Assembly (NCBI GenBank): GCA_024760905.1
Contig: CM045750.1
Location: 20,201,919 to 20,265,918, forward strand
Length of the DNA stretch: 64,000 nt
Direction: 5' to 3'
DNA from: Plotosus lineatus
Taxonomy: Eukaryota; Chordata; Actinopteri; Siluriformes; Plotosidae
A program made the position numbers and the translations under genes. The notes under the pieces were generated by a model. The model was not told where the DNA came from. It did no database searches and saw nothing but the letters and a program-made list of their open reading frames with translations. Within the stretch, counting starts at the first letter, position 1. Every line of letters begins with the position of its first letter. Below, piece by piece: positions 11,450-21,915 of the stretch.

Positions 11450-11790
11450 ATACATATTCAACACTATAAATGCTTATATTAACAATTAAACATTCAAAAA
11501 TAATGCATAAGATGTAAAAATATAAATATACACACACACACGCGCACACACAGATGCACACCACACATACAACTGTGAGTAAGTTTGTTGGGGGGTTTTG
11601 GGCTGTTTTTTTTTTTTCTTTTTTTTGTTTTTTTTGCATAATTGACCTTATTTTGGAGCATTTTCCTAAACTACTTCTCTATTTTTCATTAATTTCCTTT
11701 TTTTTTTAATTTTTCATGAATATTTTTTAAAAACCCGCGATGCACTGAAGACGCAGAAACTGAAGCACGAAGTAATGAGGAATCACTGTA

Positions 11791-12211
11791 TTATAGTTTG
11801 GATCGGCCATATGTGTAGGACATCGAATGTTTTTGGTGCTCACATGATGTGCTGACCCTATTTCAAAATAGATGTGTTACTATGCTCATTGGTGGCAAAT
11901 GCACTTCTGCCAATGGACTCCAGGCCACTCAGAGATAAAAGACAACAAGAATAAACATGTCCTTACTTATTAAAACATGGAATAGCTTTCATTAAACCAT
12001 ACAGAAATGCTTTATGCCCGTCATTCACAGATTTAAATACAGTAGTATTTGTAATTATATTGATTTATTGGCATTCAGAGTAGAGGAGTTACGATTAGGG
12101 ATATTCTTTAGGATTGTATTGGATTGTTGATAATCATGTAAAACAGCAGCTTCAGTTCTCGGGCAGGATCGGAGCCTGTAGATTTAATACCGCCTATCAG
12201 TGATAGTGATG
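11791..12211. other. No recognisable feature
   Basis: AT-rich sequence without a supported element. Confidence 0.5.
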
Positions 12212-12506
12212 AGGGGCCGGTGGTGTAGTGGTTAGGCTGATGGGCTCATGATCAGGAGGTTGTGTGTTCGAATCCCACTTAGACCCCCCACTGTGCTAAG
12301 ATCTGTAGGCAAGGTCTTAATCACAAGTGTGCCTCTGTTCACCCAGCAGTATAAATGGGTACCAGTTAAAATGTACTGGGAAGGTAACCTGCTAGCGTCC
12401 CATCCAGGAGGAGTTGAACTCCTGGTAGGTTCGTGCCACAGAAACCAGGAATAAGTACCGGCCTGATAAGCCACTATCAGGTTTGATGAAGCACCAGGCA
12501 CAGACA
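12212..12506 (+). mobile_element. SINE-C, full-length
   Basis: tRNA-like head GGTGGTGTAGTGGTTAGGC (A box) with TGTGTTCGAATCCCACTTAG (B box). The body is CTGTGCTAAGATC, GTGTGCCTCTGTTCACCCAG, CAGTATAAATGGGTACCAG and ACTGGGAAGGTAACCTG. A CTGT/CTAT microsatellite follows. The 91-codon frame on the opposite strand is an antisense translation of this SINE, not a gene. Confidence 0.88.
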
Positions 12507-12523
12507 TCTGTCTGTCTGTCTGC

Positions 12524-12554
<31 letters not shown>
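12507..12554. repeat. (CTGT)n(CTAT)n microsatellite
   Basis: About eight CTGT-type units (one CTGC variant) then four CTAT units, at the 3' end of the SINE-C copy. Confidence 0.95.
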
Positions 12555-12872
12555 ATTAGCTATTCACTTAGTCAGTTGAAATGATTCGGAGAAGAAACTA
12601 AACATGCAATAGAAGCAGTGCAGAGCATTACATATGTGAGACGTCTCAGGGTGGAAAAAAATCCTTGCTTGAATCTTGATTTCTCATCTAACGATATAGG
12701 ATATATTTTATTTATTCATTTATTTCTTTGCTTGGGTTTTTTTTTTTTTTTTTGTAAATTCCAAGCACAAACTCTGTGACATCATTACAATGTGTGTGGG
12801 TCATTTAACACACCGACCAAATATTTTATAAAGGGCGTACTCTAGCATTTAATCCATCCAAAGTAAGCACAC
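12555..12872. other. No recognisable feature
   Basis: Contains a poly(T) run at 12737-12753. Nothing else seen. Confidence 0.5.
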
Positions 12873-12875
12873 CCA

Positions 12876-12877
12876 CA

Positions 12878-12920
<43 letters not shown>

Positions 12921-12924
12921 ACAG

Positions 12925-12972
<48 letters not shown>

Positions 12973-12973
12973 A
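12876..12973. repeat. Interrupted (CA)n microsatellite
   Basis: Two long CA tracts separated by a short CCACAGCCA interruption. Confidence 0.97.
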
Positions 12974-13453
12974 AACACACAGTTGAGTACACACACTCTC
13001 AGAGCACTTAGCTGTCTCGGACTCCAGTGCACGGAGATCAGTTGGAGGTTAGGTGTTTTGCACAAGTTCATTTGAAACATGAAGGTGGAGAAAGAGAAGG
13101 CGTTTCTGACAAAGTGCCCCCCCCCCCCCCCTTTCTGCTGGCACAAATCAGCAGCCTTTTGTTCCCAAACTGCTTCTGTAACCATTGGCTCAATAAGCAA
13201 AGTGCAATAAAGTACACACACATGAGCCATGATATAAAAGCAGTGAAGTCATGATGTCATGCATTGCTCACCCCGAATACTTTCACTGTTGATCCAGTGA
13301 TAGATGTAAGATTTTTGGCTCTCGTCACTGCCATTGCACTTCCTCAAAAAGTTAGCATGTATGTTTCTCTTCGTTTTTCCTACTGCTTGTGTACATACTA
13401 TGTTGCTGCAATCAGGATATAATACAGTGGTTAATGATTTGAAAACAATGCAG
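12974..13453. other. Unrecognised, with a C14 run
   Basis: A poly(C) run lies at about 13117-13131. No gene or repeat family recognised. Confidence 0.5.
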
Positions 13454-13744
13454 TACAGTGATCCCTCACTACTTCGTGCTTCAGTTTCTGTGGCTTCAGT
13501 GCATCACGGGTTTTTCAAAAATATTAATTGAAAAACAAAAAAATAAGGAAATTAAGGAAAAATAGGGGGAAAGTTATGGAAAATGCCACAAAAAAGGCCA
13601 ATTATATAAAAAAAAAACCACAAACAAACAAACAAAAACAAACAAACTAAAAAAAAAATCAATCCAACAAAACTACTTACATTTTTATGTGAGGTGGCAT
13701 CTGACTGTGCACACGTGCATCTGATTGTGTGCGCGCAGTTATGT

Positions 13745-13818
<74 letters not shown>

Positions 13819-14020
13819 ATATTTTATTTAAATTGTATGCATTATTTTTGAATGTGTAATTGTTATTATAAGCATTTATAGCATTGAATATGTATTTATT
13901 GTTATTATATACACATACATATACGTATATGTCAGTATATGTTGATCCTACTTCACGGAAATCAGTGGTCGCAGGGGGGTCTCGGTCCCCATTAACTGCG
14001 GAAAATGAGGGATCCCTGTA
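13454..14020. mobile_element. MITE-1, complete reference copy
   Basis: The best complete copy. It starts CAGTGATCCCTCACTACTTC after TA and ends GAGGGATCCCTG before TA. In order it has TGTGGCTTCAGTGCATCACG, GGCCAATTATAT, CAACAAAACTACTTACAT, a (GT)n tract of about 35 units (13745-13815), TGCATTATTTTTGAATGTG, TTATAAGCATTTATAGC, GATCCTACTTCACGGAAATC and CATTAACTGCGGAAAATGAG. No transposase is encoded. TA flanks and CAGTG-type ends suggest a Tc1/mariner-related non-autonomous element, but I cannot name its autonomous partner. Confidence 0.88.
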
Positions 14021-14518
14021 TTTCTATTTGTTGCTCCAGTTTAATCTGGCTCACTTTCACAAGGTCAGAGTAAAGAGTTAGTGGTTCAGATCGTACAAGA
14101 ATCAATAACTATATTAACAAGGGTCATGTATATGTCCTGTCAAACTGCTGACCAGTGAAGAGCAGTTGACCAAGAAGCCCTGGAGGATAAAATGACATGA
14201 GCAGTACCACCTCCTACCTCTCATTTCATCACCCTTGGTGCAATGATAGAGCAGGAGAAAGAAATGTCTCTTTGTGTCTGTCACCCACATAAACAATTTA
14301 TCCTCCATAAAAAGAATTCCCTGGGTCTTAAGGCCTCCACGGTCATTTGTTACATACTTACAAGATCAGTGTAGATGAGCCTATATATAAAATATTAAAG
14401 TCTTATGCCACTGAACAAATTCCAGCAAAACGAGAACATAAAAAAGCTCTCGTAATTTATTCATGCTCAATTACTGCTTTATTGTGCTCATGCCTAGCAC
14501 TACACAACCCCCCCATCC
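14021..14518. other. No recognisable feature
   Basis: No element, tRNA box or coding pattern that I can support. Confidence 0.5.
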
Positions 14519-14519
14519 A

Positions 14520-14521
14520 CC

Positions 14522-14559
<38 letters not shown>

Positions 14560-14795
14560 TACTTGTGTGAGGTGAGAATACACCCTTGTTGGACACCTGT
14601 GTACAACCTATCTCTGGGAACAAAGTGGGGTACACCCTGAACAGCTTGTGAGTTGAATGCCCTCACACGTAGAGGCAATTTGGATTAGCCAATGCTGCAC
14701 ATGTCTTTGGACTGAAACCTTTGGACTGAAACAGCCCTATGATGACTCAACCCCAGGCCTTCTGCTAAGCATTGTGCCACCATGCCACCCCACTT
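14520..14795 (-). mobile_element. Diverged SINE-B remnant with (CA)n
   Basis: A (CA)n tract (14524-14556) precedes GGGGTACACCCTGAACAGC, ATTTGGATTAGCCAATGCTG and CAGGCCTTCTGCTAAGCATTG. These are reverse-strand landmarks of SINE-B, ending with its tRNA-like head at about 14790. Confidence 0.55.
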
Positions 14796-15687
14796 GTCCA
14801 TACAGGAAACCCTAAAACCTATGTGCAGATTAAGCCAGGTTACTTTTTAGCATGGCGTTAGATGGTGGGAAGATCCCAGAACCCAGGCAAAGTTTGTGAA
14901 CAACCTCGGATCAACTGGTGGAGCAGTTTGATTGATGCTTGAGCTGTGATGTGCCAACACGACAAACAGTACCACTCTGCCACCCTGCCCCTCCAATGGG
15001 TCATTGAAAACACAATCAGGGCCACTACTGACTCACATACCAGAGCACACACCCTTTTGAAAATGATTTGTGCCAGCACACTGCTTCATATGTCTGCATA
15101 CACAGTGTAAGCTACTCAATCTAAGAGAGAGAGCTGCCGTCTGAATTGAGGCCATTTATCAGGTGAGAAAAATCATCTGTCCAGCACTTGCTTTCAAAGA
15201 GGGAGGGGGAGTGGGATTAGATGTATTGGCATCTCCTGCAAAGACCTCTCATTTCATGCTTCCCCACAGCAAAACAAATGACCCAACCAGATTGGATGAG
15301 AGCGAGGTGGGATAAAGCTATTTGAGTGGAAAGATGAAGCATACACTGCACAACAAAGGACAAGGATAGAGGGCAACATGTGCAAATTCTATAAATTAGA
15401 ACTGTTGGCCTGCAGTCAGTTGTGGGGCTTGTGGAGAATGCAGATACACAAATGCTAAGTCAGGGGTGTTCCAATCAATGAGGAGGAACAAAAACCTGCA
15501 GCCACATTGATCTTTTGCAGATAAGACTGCCCGGCCATGCTCTAAGTCAACATGATCTCAAAGTAGCTCCGTGTACAAGGGCGTGATATATACATGTACT
15601 GTAGGTATATGTATGTTTCAGCCAAGCACAGTACATAGCAGTAGATACTGACAATGCGACAGCATGTGAGGTGACCCTGATGCTTTC
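14796..15687. other. No recognisable feature
   Basis: Less AT-rich than its surroundings, but I see no open frame with a recognisable domain and no repeat landmark. Confidence 0.5.
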
Positions 15688-15690
15688 TAA

Positions 15691-16210
15691 TACCCCCATT
15701 TCACTGGAGCATGGCAGACTTACAGAAGCAAAAATGTTGTCATCCGCAAACGTTCCACAATTATTCCCTCATCTTTCGTGTCATTTCGTGTGATTCTGTA
15801 GTTATTCCTCAAGTCTTCCTCTACTTCCGTATGCTTCCGGCAGGCCAAAATATTCCGTGAACATGCTTTTGTACATGTTCAAAAGCATGTTCACGGAAAA
15901 AAAAAAAAAATCCGTGAACGTTCCGTGGGGTCACTTTGGCGTACTTTGCCGTACCTGTTCCGCACATGCTGTAAACGTTCCAAGAGTGTAAGAATTTCCA
16001 CTTTTCCATAGGATTTTCACCCATTTTACATGTAAAAATGCCAAAGCTCTTCTGTAGACTGCGTTTCGCGCCTTTCAGCTACACGATCCTTGCATGCCGC
16101 AGCCCAGTGAAATGGGGTTATAAGAATTTCCACTTTTTCATAAGATTTTCACCCATTCCGCGCCTTTCTGCTACAATCCTTGCATGCCGTAGTCCAGTGA
16201 AATGTGGGTA
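15691..16210. mobile_element. Harbinger-like MITE
   Basis: The inverted ends are TACCCCCATTTCACTGGA at the left and CCAGTGAAATGTGGGTA at the right, flanked by TAA on both sides (15688-15690 and 16211-16213). Three-base TWA duplications are typical of PIF/Harbinger. A second copy of the right end sits internally at about 16085-16115 because the last about 100 bases are duplicated in tandem. A strong hairpin lies at 15853-15898. No protein is encoded. Confidence 0.7.
15853..15898. repeat. Perfect 18-bp stem hairpin
   Basis: Arms 15853-15870 and 15881-15898 are perfect inverted repeats (TTCCGTGAACATGCTTTT and its complement) around a 10-base loop. It lies inside the Harbinger-like MITE. Confidence 0.95.
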
Positions 16211-16213
16211 TAA

Positions 16214-16670
16214 ATGTGTGCATCTCTTTCTTCAGTTGTCCATTTAACATTATTCCCTACACTACTAGTATATCCCCAATCCATCCCTGCGTTTTAGCTT
16301 ATATTGTCATATGACCCATATATCAATGTGTAAACAAACATTATTTAGTAAGAGCATCCACAGAGTGCAAACTTCCAACAAGCTATTAAATTAAATGCAT
16401 AACTCCCCTACTGGGCCTGGAGTACTACCACGGTTCCAGAAAATAAGATTCCCCATGTTAAATTGAAATTGCGCAATCTGGATCTGTATGAAACTTGGTG
16501 TGACATCAAAGTTTCTGCTTCAACATATACAGAGCGAATTTCATTTCAATAAAAATAAAATGAAAATAATAATAAATAAATGTTAGATGTGTTTTGACTG
16601 AGGCATGATGTTTCAAAATTTTGCAGAATAAAAGAAGTGGGGATTCTTGAGAATTTTTTTGTGATATCAA
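16214..16670. other. No recognisable feature
   Basis: AT-rich sequence, no supported element. Confidence 0.5.
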
Positions 16671-16996
16671 TGGATGCACTGCCCTCCACAATTATTGGCA
16701 CCCCTGGTTTAGATGTGTAGCTTCTCATAAATTCACTTTTTTCTTCCTAAATAATATGGAATGACAATGAACAAAGGAGAGAAATCCAATGTTTAATTCA
16801 AGTGCATTGATTCGCTGGAAAAAAAAAAAAAACTCCCACATTAAGAAATAATTATTCTACATAAAATTATGTGTGTTACAATGATTACCCCCCCCCCCCC
16901 AACCAGCACCTAATCTTCTCATATAACATTCCACAAGATAGGAGAATACAGAAAGAGGGATCTCAGACCTTTCCTCAATACACAATCTCTCTAGAG

Positions 16997-17791
16997 AAGG
17001 GGTCCCCAAGCCTTTTTCCTGTGAGGGCCACATAACCTTGCCCTTCTCTGATGGGGGGGGCGGGGGGGGGGGTCAGTATGTAACACAAAAAGCAGAGGTC
17101 TGCCTAAACTTAAACATTTATTGTTTTCCAGTAAGCCATGCATAACCAAATATTACTAACCCTTTCTGGGACCGTCACAGAAAAAAGTAAAAAAAAAAAA
17201 AAAAGTCAGTAAATTAAATTTTAAAAATAAATAAATAAATAAATAAAAACTCAGACTGGTTCAGCTGAGCCTGGCGTACTAATGTATTCTCTTGAGCTAA
17301 CGGTCCACTTTTTAGCTTTGAAAGTTTCTCTACTTGCATTTGGCTTTGCAAGTGATTATATTCATCTTTGTGACGAGATTCAGAGAGTTGGCGCAGATTG
17401 TATTCTTTGAATACCGCCACTGCCTTTTGACAGATGACACAAACCAACTTTTTTTTAGCATCAAACAAACAAACAAAAACAAATAAAGGTTTGTCCACTG
17501 CAGGCTAAATACCCTGCATTCAGAGTCAATTTTTTTTTCGTCCATAACCTTTTGACCATTATTCCGTTCTATTTGACAGGGTTTTTGTTTCGGGATGGGG
17601 GGGTGTGTCAGATTGGGAAACAGACGGCAGAAGGGTGGAATAGAATGTCATGTCCTCGGTGTGTTAGTCTTGATTGTGTGACCAGACAAAACAAAAGTAA
17701 TCATAATGCGTCTCTGTTATTGTTCCGGGGGCCGGGCCACATATGGAGGTGGGCCGTATCTGGCCCGTGGGCCGTGGTTTGGGGACCCCGG
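16997..17791 (-). mobile_element. hAT element inserted in the Tc1
   Basis: Ends are AAGGGGTCCCCAA and TTGGGGACCCCGG, continuing inward as a GGGCC-rich subterminal region (GAGGGCCACA... and ...GGGCCGTATCTGGCCCGTGG). The 8-base flanks CTCTAGAG (16989-16996) and CTTTAAAG (17792-17799) look like a decayed duplication and resemble the nTCTAGAn preference of many hAT elements. At 795 bp it is an internally deleted copy with an N-terminal transposase remnant on the minus strand. Confidence 0.8.
17214..17545 (-). pseudogene. hAT transposase N-terminus, BED-like finger
   Basis: Two overlapping minus-strand frames give the start of a Charlie-like hAT transposase. The first (from 17545) reads MDEKKIDSECRVFSLQWTN. 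After a frameshift inside a short CAAA-type tract the second continues KKKLVCVICQKAVAVFKEYN, then HKDEYNHLQSQM and KLSKLKSGPLAQ. In intact relatives this region carries the C-x2-C and H-x-H ligands of a BED-type zinc finger. Here the CVIC pair and the final His are kept, but the position where relatives have the first His (NLRRH) reads NLRQL. The dimerisation and catalytic regions are absent. The fragment is dead and sits inside the 795 bp hAT element. Confidence 0.7.
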
Positions 17792-17799
17792 CTTTAAAG

Positions 17800-18654
17800 C
17801 ATCCAACAACCTGGTCCTCTCCTCTGTACTCTCCTCTTCAGCTCACTCCATAGGTTTTCAAGGAGATTGAGAACTGGGGACTGAGATGATCATTGAGGAG
17901 CTGGATTCTGTGTCTGGTGAACCATTTCTATGTGGATTTGGGCATTTGTTTAGGGTTATTATCTTGCTAAAAGACTCAATGATGATCCATCTTCAGCTTT
18001 CAGGCAGAGGCCACCAGATTTTGATTTAAAATGTCCTGGTATTTCAAAGTATTCATGATGCCATGCTTCCTAACAAGGTTCCCAGGGCCTCTGGAAGAGA
18101 AATAGGCCCACAGCATCACCGATCCTCCCCCATATTTCACAATGGGCATGAGGTGCTTTTCTGCATTCTCAAATTTTGTGTTCCGCCAGACCCACTTAGA
18201 GTGTTCGCTGCCAAAAAGCTTGATTTGGGTCTCATCTGACCAAAGTACATGGTTCCAGTTGAAGTTCCAGTACCGCTTAGTGAACTCCAGATGTTCATGT
18301 TTATGACTGTGAGTGAGAAAAGGCTTTTTTTCCTGCTTGTCTCCCAAACAGTTTGTTGGCATGTAGATGGCACCTGATGGTTGTTTTGGTGACTTCATGA
18401 CACCAAGATGCTCCCATTTGTTGTGATTCTATAACAGTGAGCTTTGGAGAACTTTTAATTTCTCTGACCATCCTCCTCACTGTACGCAGTGGCAAAATAA
18501 CCCTGTCTCCTTGTCCAGGCTTGTTTACCACTGTTCCGGTTGTTTTAAACTTCATAATGATTCCTCTGACAGAAGATACATGCAGGTGCAGGCGAGGGGA
18601 GATTTTCTTGTAGCCATTGCCTGACTTGTGAAGGTCGACACACATCTGCCTCAC
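17800..18654 (-). pseudogene. Tc1-like transposase, degenerate
   Basis: Tc1/mariner transposase that would bind the element's inverted repeats and catalyse cut-and-paste with a DDE triad. From 18654 the minus strand reads an N-terminal helix-turn-helix region (GNGYKKISPRLHLHVSSVRG, GTVVNKPGQGDR, RTVRRMVREIKSSPKLTV). In a second overlapping frame the catalytic core follows: HVLWSDETQIKLFGSEHSKW with the first Asp near 18235, then VKYGGGSVMLWAYFSSRGPG and GIMNTLKYQDIL. Beyond 18000 further frameshifts and stops leave a DNNPKQ-like remnant of the second Asp block and SPVLNLLENLWSELKRRVQ with the final Glu near 17845. The normal Trp before that block is a stop codon. Several frameshifts make it non-functional. 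Assignment to Tc1 is firm. Confidence 0.88.
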
Positions 18655-19084
18655 TTGAATGACGTGCTCCTTTGTCTTTCACATGTTGAAGAGTGGATAA
18701 GAGAAATGGCCTCTGTGTCACATCATATTTATCACCCAGGGAAACAGGAAGTGACAGATTACTAATTAAATGTTCCCAGCTTTCAACTTTGTAAACGATC
18801 GTAGAAGTGACAGAAATACTTCATTTACATTAATTTACGAGGAATTTTAGGGGTGCCAGTAATTATGAAACAGGTGATTTTATGAAAAAATCTTATTTTT
18901 TAGCCAGGAATTATTCACCCTTAAAATTCACATGAGTTGAAGGTTATAATTTTGGACAATTTTCAGTGTTAGAGTAGCTTCAGCAATAATGATTTAATTT
19001 ATTTTAAGGCTTTTAACAGATCTTAACCAAAGGTGCCATGAATTATGGAACGCAGTATACATTCTTACCCAAAAATTAAACCAT

Positions 19085-19350
19085 TTCAGATAAATACTGG
19101 GTTATCAAAGGCGGGCCATGTCTCTCACTGTCTATGGTGAGAGGCATGTAAAAGAACCATTGCTGACTTTCGTAAAGAGTAGGCTGCAAAGTCGTCAGCG
19201 TGTTTCTGTCCCTTGCTAAAAGGGTTGTGACAGGAAGGGCATCCGACATAAAAACCTCTGCCAAATCAAAAAACGTGCGAATCAGATGATTCGCTGTGGC
19301 GACTCCTGAGTAAAAGGGAAAAAGCCGAAAGGAAGACAGACAGACACTAA
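19085..19350 (+). mobile_element. SINE-A2, 5'-truncated
   Basis: Lacks the tRNA-like head. It starts in the body (TGGGTTATCAAAGGCGGGCC, CACTGTCTATGGTGAGAGGC) and continues GTAGGCTGCAAAGTCGTCAG and CGTGTTTCTGTCCCTTGC. It then has the A2 tail: GGGTTGTGACAGGAAGGGC, CTCTGCCAAATC, CAGATGATTCGCTGTGGCGA and GGGAAAAAGCCGAAAGGAAG. The last part matches the 3' end of the LINE at 8713 and 41835. Confidence 0.9.
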
Positions 19351-19355
19351 AAACT

Positions 19356-19700
19356 GGGCAGTGGTGGCCTAGTGGTATAGGGTGCTGACTCGCTGATCCA
19401 AAGGTTGGGGTTCGAGTCCCACTCTCCACAAGGTTGTCACTGAACCCCCCCCCCTCGCCGCCGCCAAGTGCAGATAACTGGGTTATCAAAGGCCGGCTAT
19501 GTCTCTCACTGTCTATGGTGAGAGGTTCATGTAGAAGATCCATTGCTGACTTTCAACAAGAGCATCTGCATAGCCGTCATCGTGTTTCTGCTCTGCGATG
19601 GCCTGGCAAGCTGTCCAGGGTGTACTCTGTCCTCGCTCGGAGTTGGTTGGCGCCAGCCTCCACGTGACCCTAATTAGGATCAAGCGATTACAGAAAATTA
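19356..19700 (+). mobile_element. SINE-A1, full-length reference copy
   Basis: Complete copy directly after an A2 copy. The tRNA-like head GGGCAGTGGTGGCCTAGTGG holds an exact A box (TGGCCTAGTGG), and GGGTTCGAGTCCCACTC holds an exact B box (GGTTCGAGTCC), the internal RNA polymerase III promoter. The body is TTGTCACTGAACCCC, GGTTATCAAAGGCCGGC, CTGTCTATGGTGAGAGG and CCATTGCTGACTTTC. The A1 tail is CGATGGCCTGGCAAGCTGTC, CAGGGTGTACTCTG, GGCGCCAGCCTCC and CCCTAATTAGGATCAAGCG. Confidence 0.93.
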
Positions 19701-20210
19701 ACTGAACCCCAAAAACTGTCGACTAACAGTTGCTAATCGGCAGACAAACCCCACTTAGACTACATCATAATACCTTTGGTGGCGATTAAAAAAAGAAAGA
19801 AAGAAAAGGATCTAAGTCCGAGAAAAAGCTGGTGCCGCCAGTGATCGTACAGCCTAAGCACAGTTAGCTCTAACAGTTCACTTATCACTCTGATTAGTGC
19901 TACAGTTGAGTTCATCTAATTAGCTTTCGAAGCAATTACTGCATATTTTTGGCCACTAGCCTTTTCCCTCAGCATCAGAAGCTAACGGTGCATGACTATG
20001 AGTGATACAAGTGACTTGCTGGTTGGTGGTGTGAACAGGATGTAAGAAAAGCTATATCCTGTTGTTACTCCTCGTAGGAGTTGGATTGGGTGAATGCTTA
20101 CAGCTGCCACATTGCAACTGGGTTGGATCAGTATACGGTGTTGCATTACAGGCAGTCAGCCAAAGCTCTAAGAAAGCCAAGCATGAATTATAGCCAAATG
20201 TAATTTTATA
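19701..20210. other. No recognisable feature
   Basis: A short AAAG run near 19790. Otherwise unassigned. Confidence 0.5.
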
Positions 20211-20764
20211 CAGTGGTACCTCACCTTACGATAGTCCCAGCAAATGAAAAATCCAGGTTATGAAAAACAATTTCCAAAATTTTTTGTCTCTGTATATACG
20301 AAACGCACCATTCAAGCATTCAAACGATGCACAAGCTGCTTTCCCATCTCCCAACATCCCGCCCCACTGGCCTCCCATTGGCTAGGAGGGATGATGCAGC
20401 TTCCTGCTATTGGCTATTATGGAACTGCATCTCCCATAATGCTTTTCGTGTAAAGGACAGAGTTACTGTTGTTTCATGAGTTTTTTGACTCAGGCTTTTA
20501 ACCTTCCATAAACATATGTAAGATTATAACTCTGCTAAGAAGACATGGTCAACACATGTGCACACACACACACACACGCGCATGTGATTTCCAGTGCGAG
20601 TGAAAAGAAGAAGCGGGCTCATGGCATGCGCTTGAGTGATATCGCAAAGGAATGTGGCCGAATCCATCTGCCATCGGTACAATGTTGATGCAGAAGGAGG
20701 TCTTAAAAGGTTTACTTTTATAATTTTTAAAGTGTTTAGGGGATAGTATTGAGGTACCAGTGAG
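20211..20764. mobile_element. MITE-2 copy, inverted, with one end damaged
   Basis: Starts CAGTGGTACCTCACCTTACG after TA, then runs through the family in the opposite order to the copies at 7642 and 31730: CATCTCCCAACATCCCGCCC with CCTCCCATTGGCTAGG (CCAAT/GC unit on the other strand), TCTGCTAAGAAGACATGGTC, a short (CA)n (20562-20578), GCGGGCTCATGGCATGC and GATGCAGAAGGAGGTC. It ends with a corrupted GAGGTACCAGTG at about 20751-20764. Confidence 0.85.
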
Positions 20765-21539
20765 GTTTTTTTCTTTTACAATGCACCACCCTTTTGATTG
20801 AAAGCCTAAGAACAAAGTTGTACTTCCAAAAAGATATGTAGGAGGCACAGTAATTAATAATGATGGTAGAGCCTAGCCTGTCCGTTAATTTTCTCATTCT
20901 TGTTGTGTATATTTGGCATCCTGTTTTTCTTTTTTTTTTACTCACTTGCATGACAGTGGTAGATGTGCCTTCTAAGGTTTATCTACGGATACAAGGCTAT
21001 TACAAATATACAGCAGATAAAATCAACACAAATGTATTTGTATAGCATTTTTTTTTAAAAATAGATACTGTCACAGAGCAGTTTCAGAAAAAGCCAGATG
21101 CAGATTTACTAGTACATCACATTCCTACTGAAAAAATAAATAAATAAATAAATAATGGGGGGGCGGGGACGACGACGGGGGGACGGAGGTGACCTGCTTG
21201 AAATACGATAAAAGGGGTTTTAAAAAGAAGCCCATTCTCCTCTGGGTCACACCAGACGCTTAGTGTTCTTCTACAAAAGTACAGAAAGGTCTAAATGTGA
21301 ATATATTCTGAATTAGTTAAGTGCAGATCATTTGTGCTAAAATTGATGATATGCCAAAGAAATTTTATATACTTTAAAAAGGAGGTGTGCTTTGATGCGA
21401 GTCTTGGACTCTTTACATCCCAATACCTTGCAAGAAGTGGAGTGTGTGAAAATACTTGATATTGAGAGCCCATTATTCGAAGATCCAACTGTTATTAATT
21501 TTAATATCCACCATCCTATCCAGCTTCTTTATCTGCATT
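20765..21539. other. No recognisable feature
   Basis: Includes an AAAT run at 21135-21155 followed by a G-rich GGGGGGCGGGGACGACGACG stretch. No element or gene recognised. Confidence 0.5.
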
Positions 21540-21870
21540 GCTTATCCCTCAGAGTCACAGGATGAAGCTGAAACCAATGACAGCTGACTTTGGGCAAGAG
21601 GCAGAGTACACTCTGTGCAGATCATTTATCAATCACAAGCTAACACAAACAACTATCCATACTTACGTTCTGACTCAGGAGTCATTTAGAGGAGCCAGTT
21701 GCCCTAATGCGCGTGTCCTTGGACTGTTGGGTGAAACCAAAGTAACTGGAGGAAACCTACAACAAACCAGAGAATAATATGCGTGAATGAGCAGCATAGT
21801 TTGTGGCAAGGTTGAAACTCGGAGCCTTTTTGCTATGAAGCAACAGTGCCAAGCACTGAACTGACCGGTC
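21540..21870 (-). mobile_element. Highly diverged SINE-B
   Basis: Reverse-strand remnants of the tail (ACTTTGGGCAAGAGGCAGAG), the body (CCTTGGACTGTTGGGTGAAA, CCAAAGTAACTGGAGGAAAC) and a trace of the head at about 21840-21865 (CAACAGTGCCAAGCAC). Confidence 0.5.
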
Positions 21871-21915
21871 TCAAGAATGACCCATACACCACACCCCATC
21901 CCCACCCCATTCATC

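Larger units (their letters stand above)
10581..11790. mobile_element. MITE-1 split by an LTR insertion
   Basis: The left part (10581-10714) starts CAGGGATCCCACAC and carries a well-preserved CTGCCGATTTCCGCGAAGTAGG block. The right part (11450-11790) resumes at ATACATATTCAACAC and runs to AATGAGGAATCACTGTA. Removing 10715-11449 and one copy of ATAC rebuilds the normal internal order seen in the copy at 13454. Both ends are flanked by TA, as expected for a Tc1/mariner-type target. Confidence 0.9.
16674..19058 (-). mobile_element. Tc1-like transposon, split by a hAT
   Basis: The left end (ACTGCCCTCCACAATTATTG, GGCACC, TGGTTTAGATGTG) and the right end read in reverse (TACTGCGTTCCATAATTCATG, GGCACC, TGGTTAAGATCTG) form diverged inverted repeats. 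Subtracting the inserted hAT and its duplicated target leaves about 1.58 kb, the usual length of a vertebrate Tc1 element. The transposase lies on the minus strand between about 18654 and 17800 and is broken. Exact termini and the TA target are uncertain by a few bases. Confidence 0.82.

Noticed and set aside
12232..12507. 91-codon minus-strand frame
   Set aside because: It is the antisense of a full-length SINE-C, and similar frames occur at its other copies.
12876..12973. CRISPR-like spaced repeats
   Set aside because: Only dinucleotide repeats; eukaryotic DNA with no repeat-spacer structure anywhere in the window.
19356..19430. Possible functional tRNA gene
   Set aside because: A and B boxes are good but there is no clover-leaf that closes, and the same head begins about 20 SINE copies.
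19076..19543. 155-codon minus-strand frame
   Set aside because: Runs through two adjacent SINE-A copies in antisense; the peptide MPLTIDSERHG recurs at every SINE-A copy.
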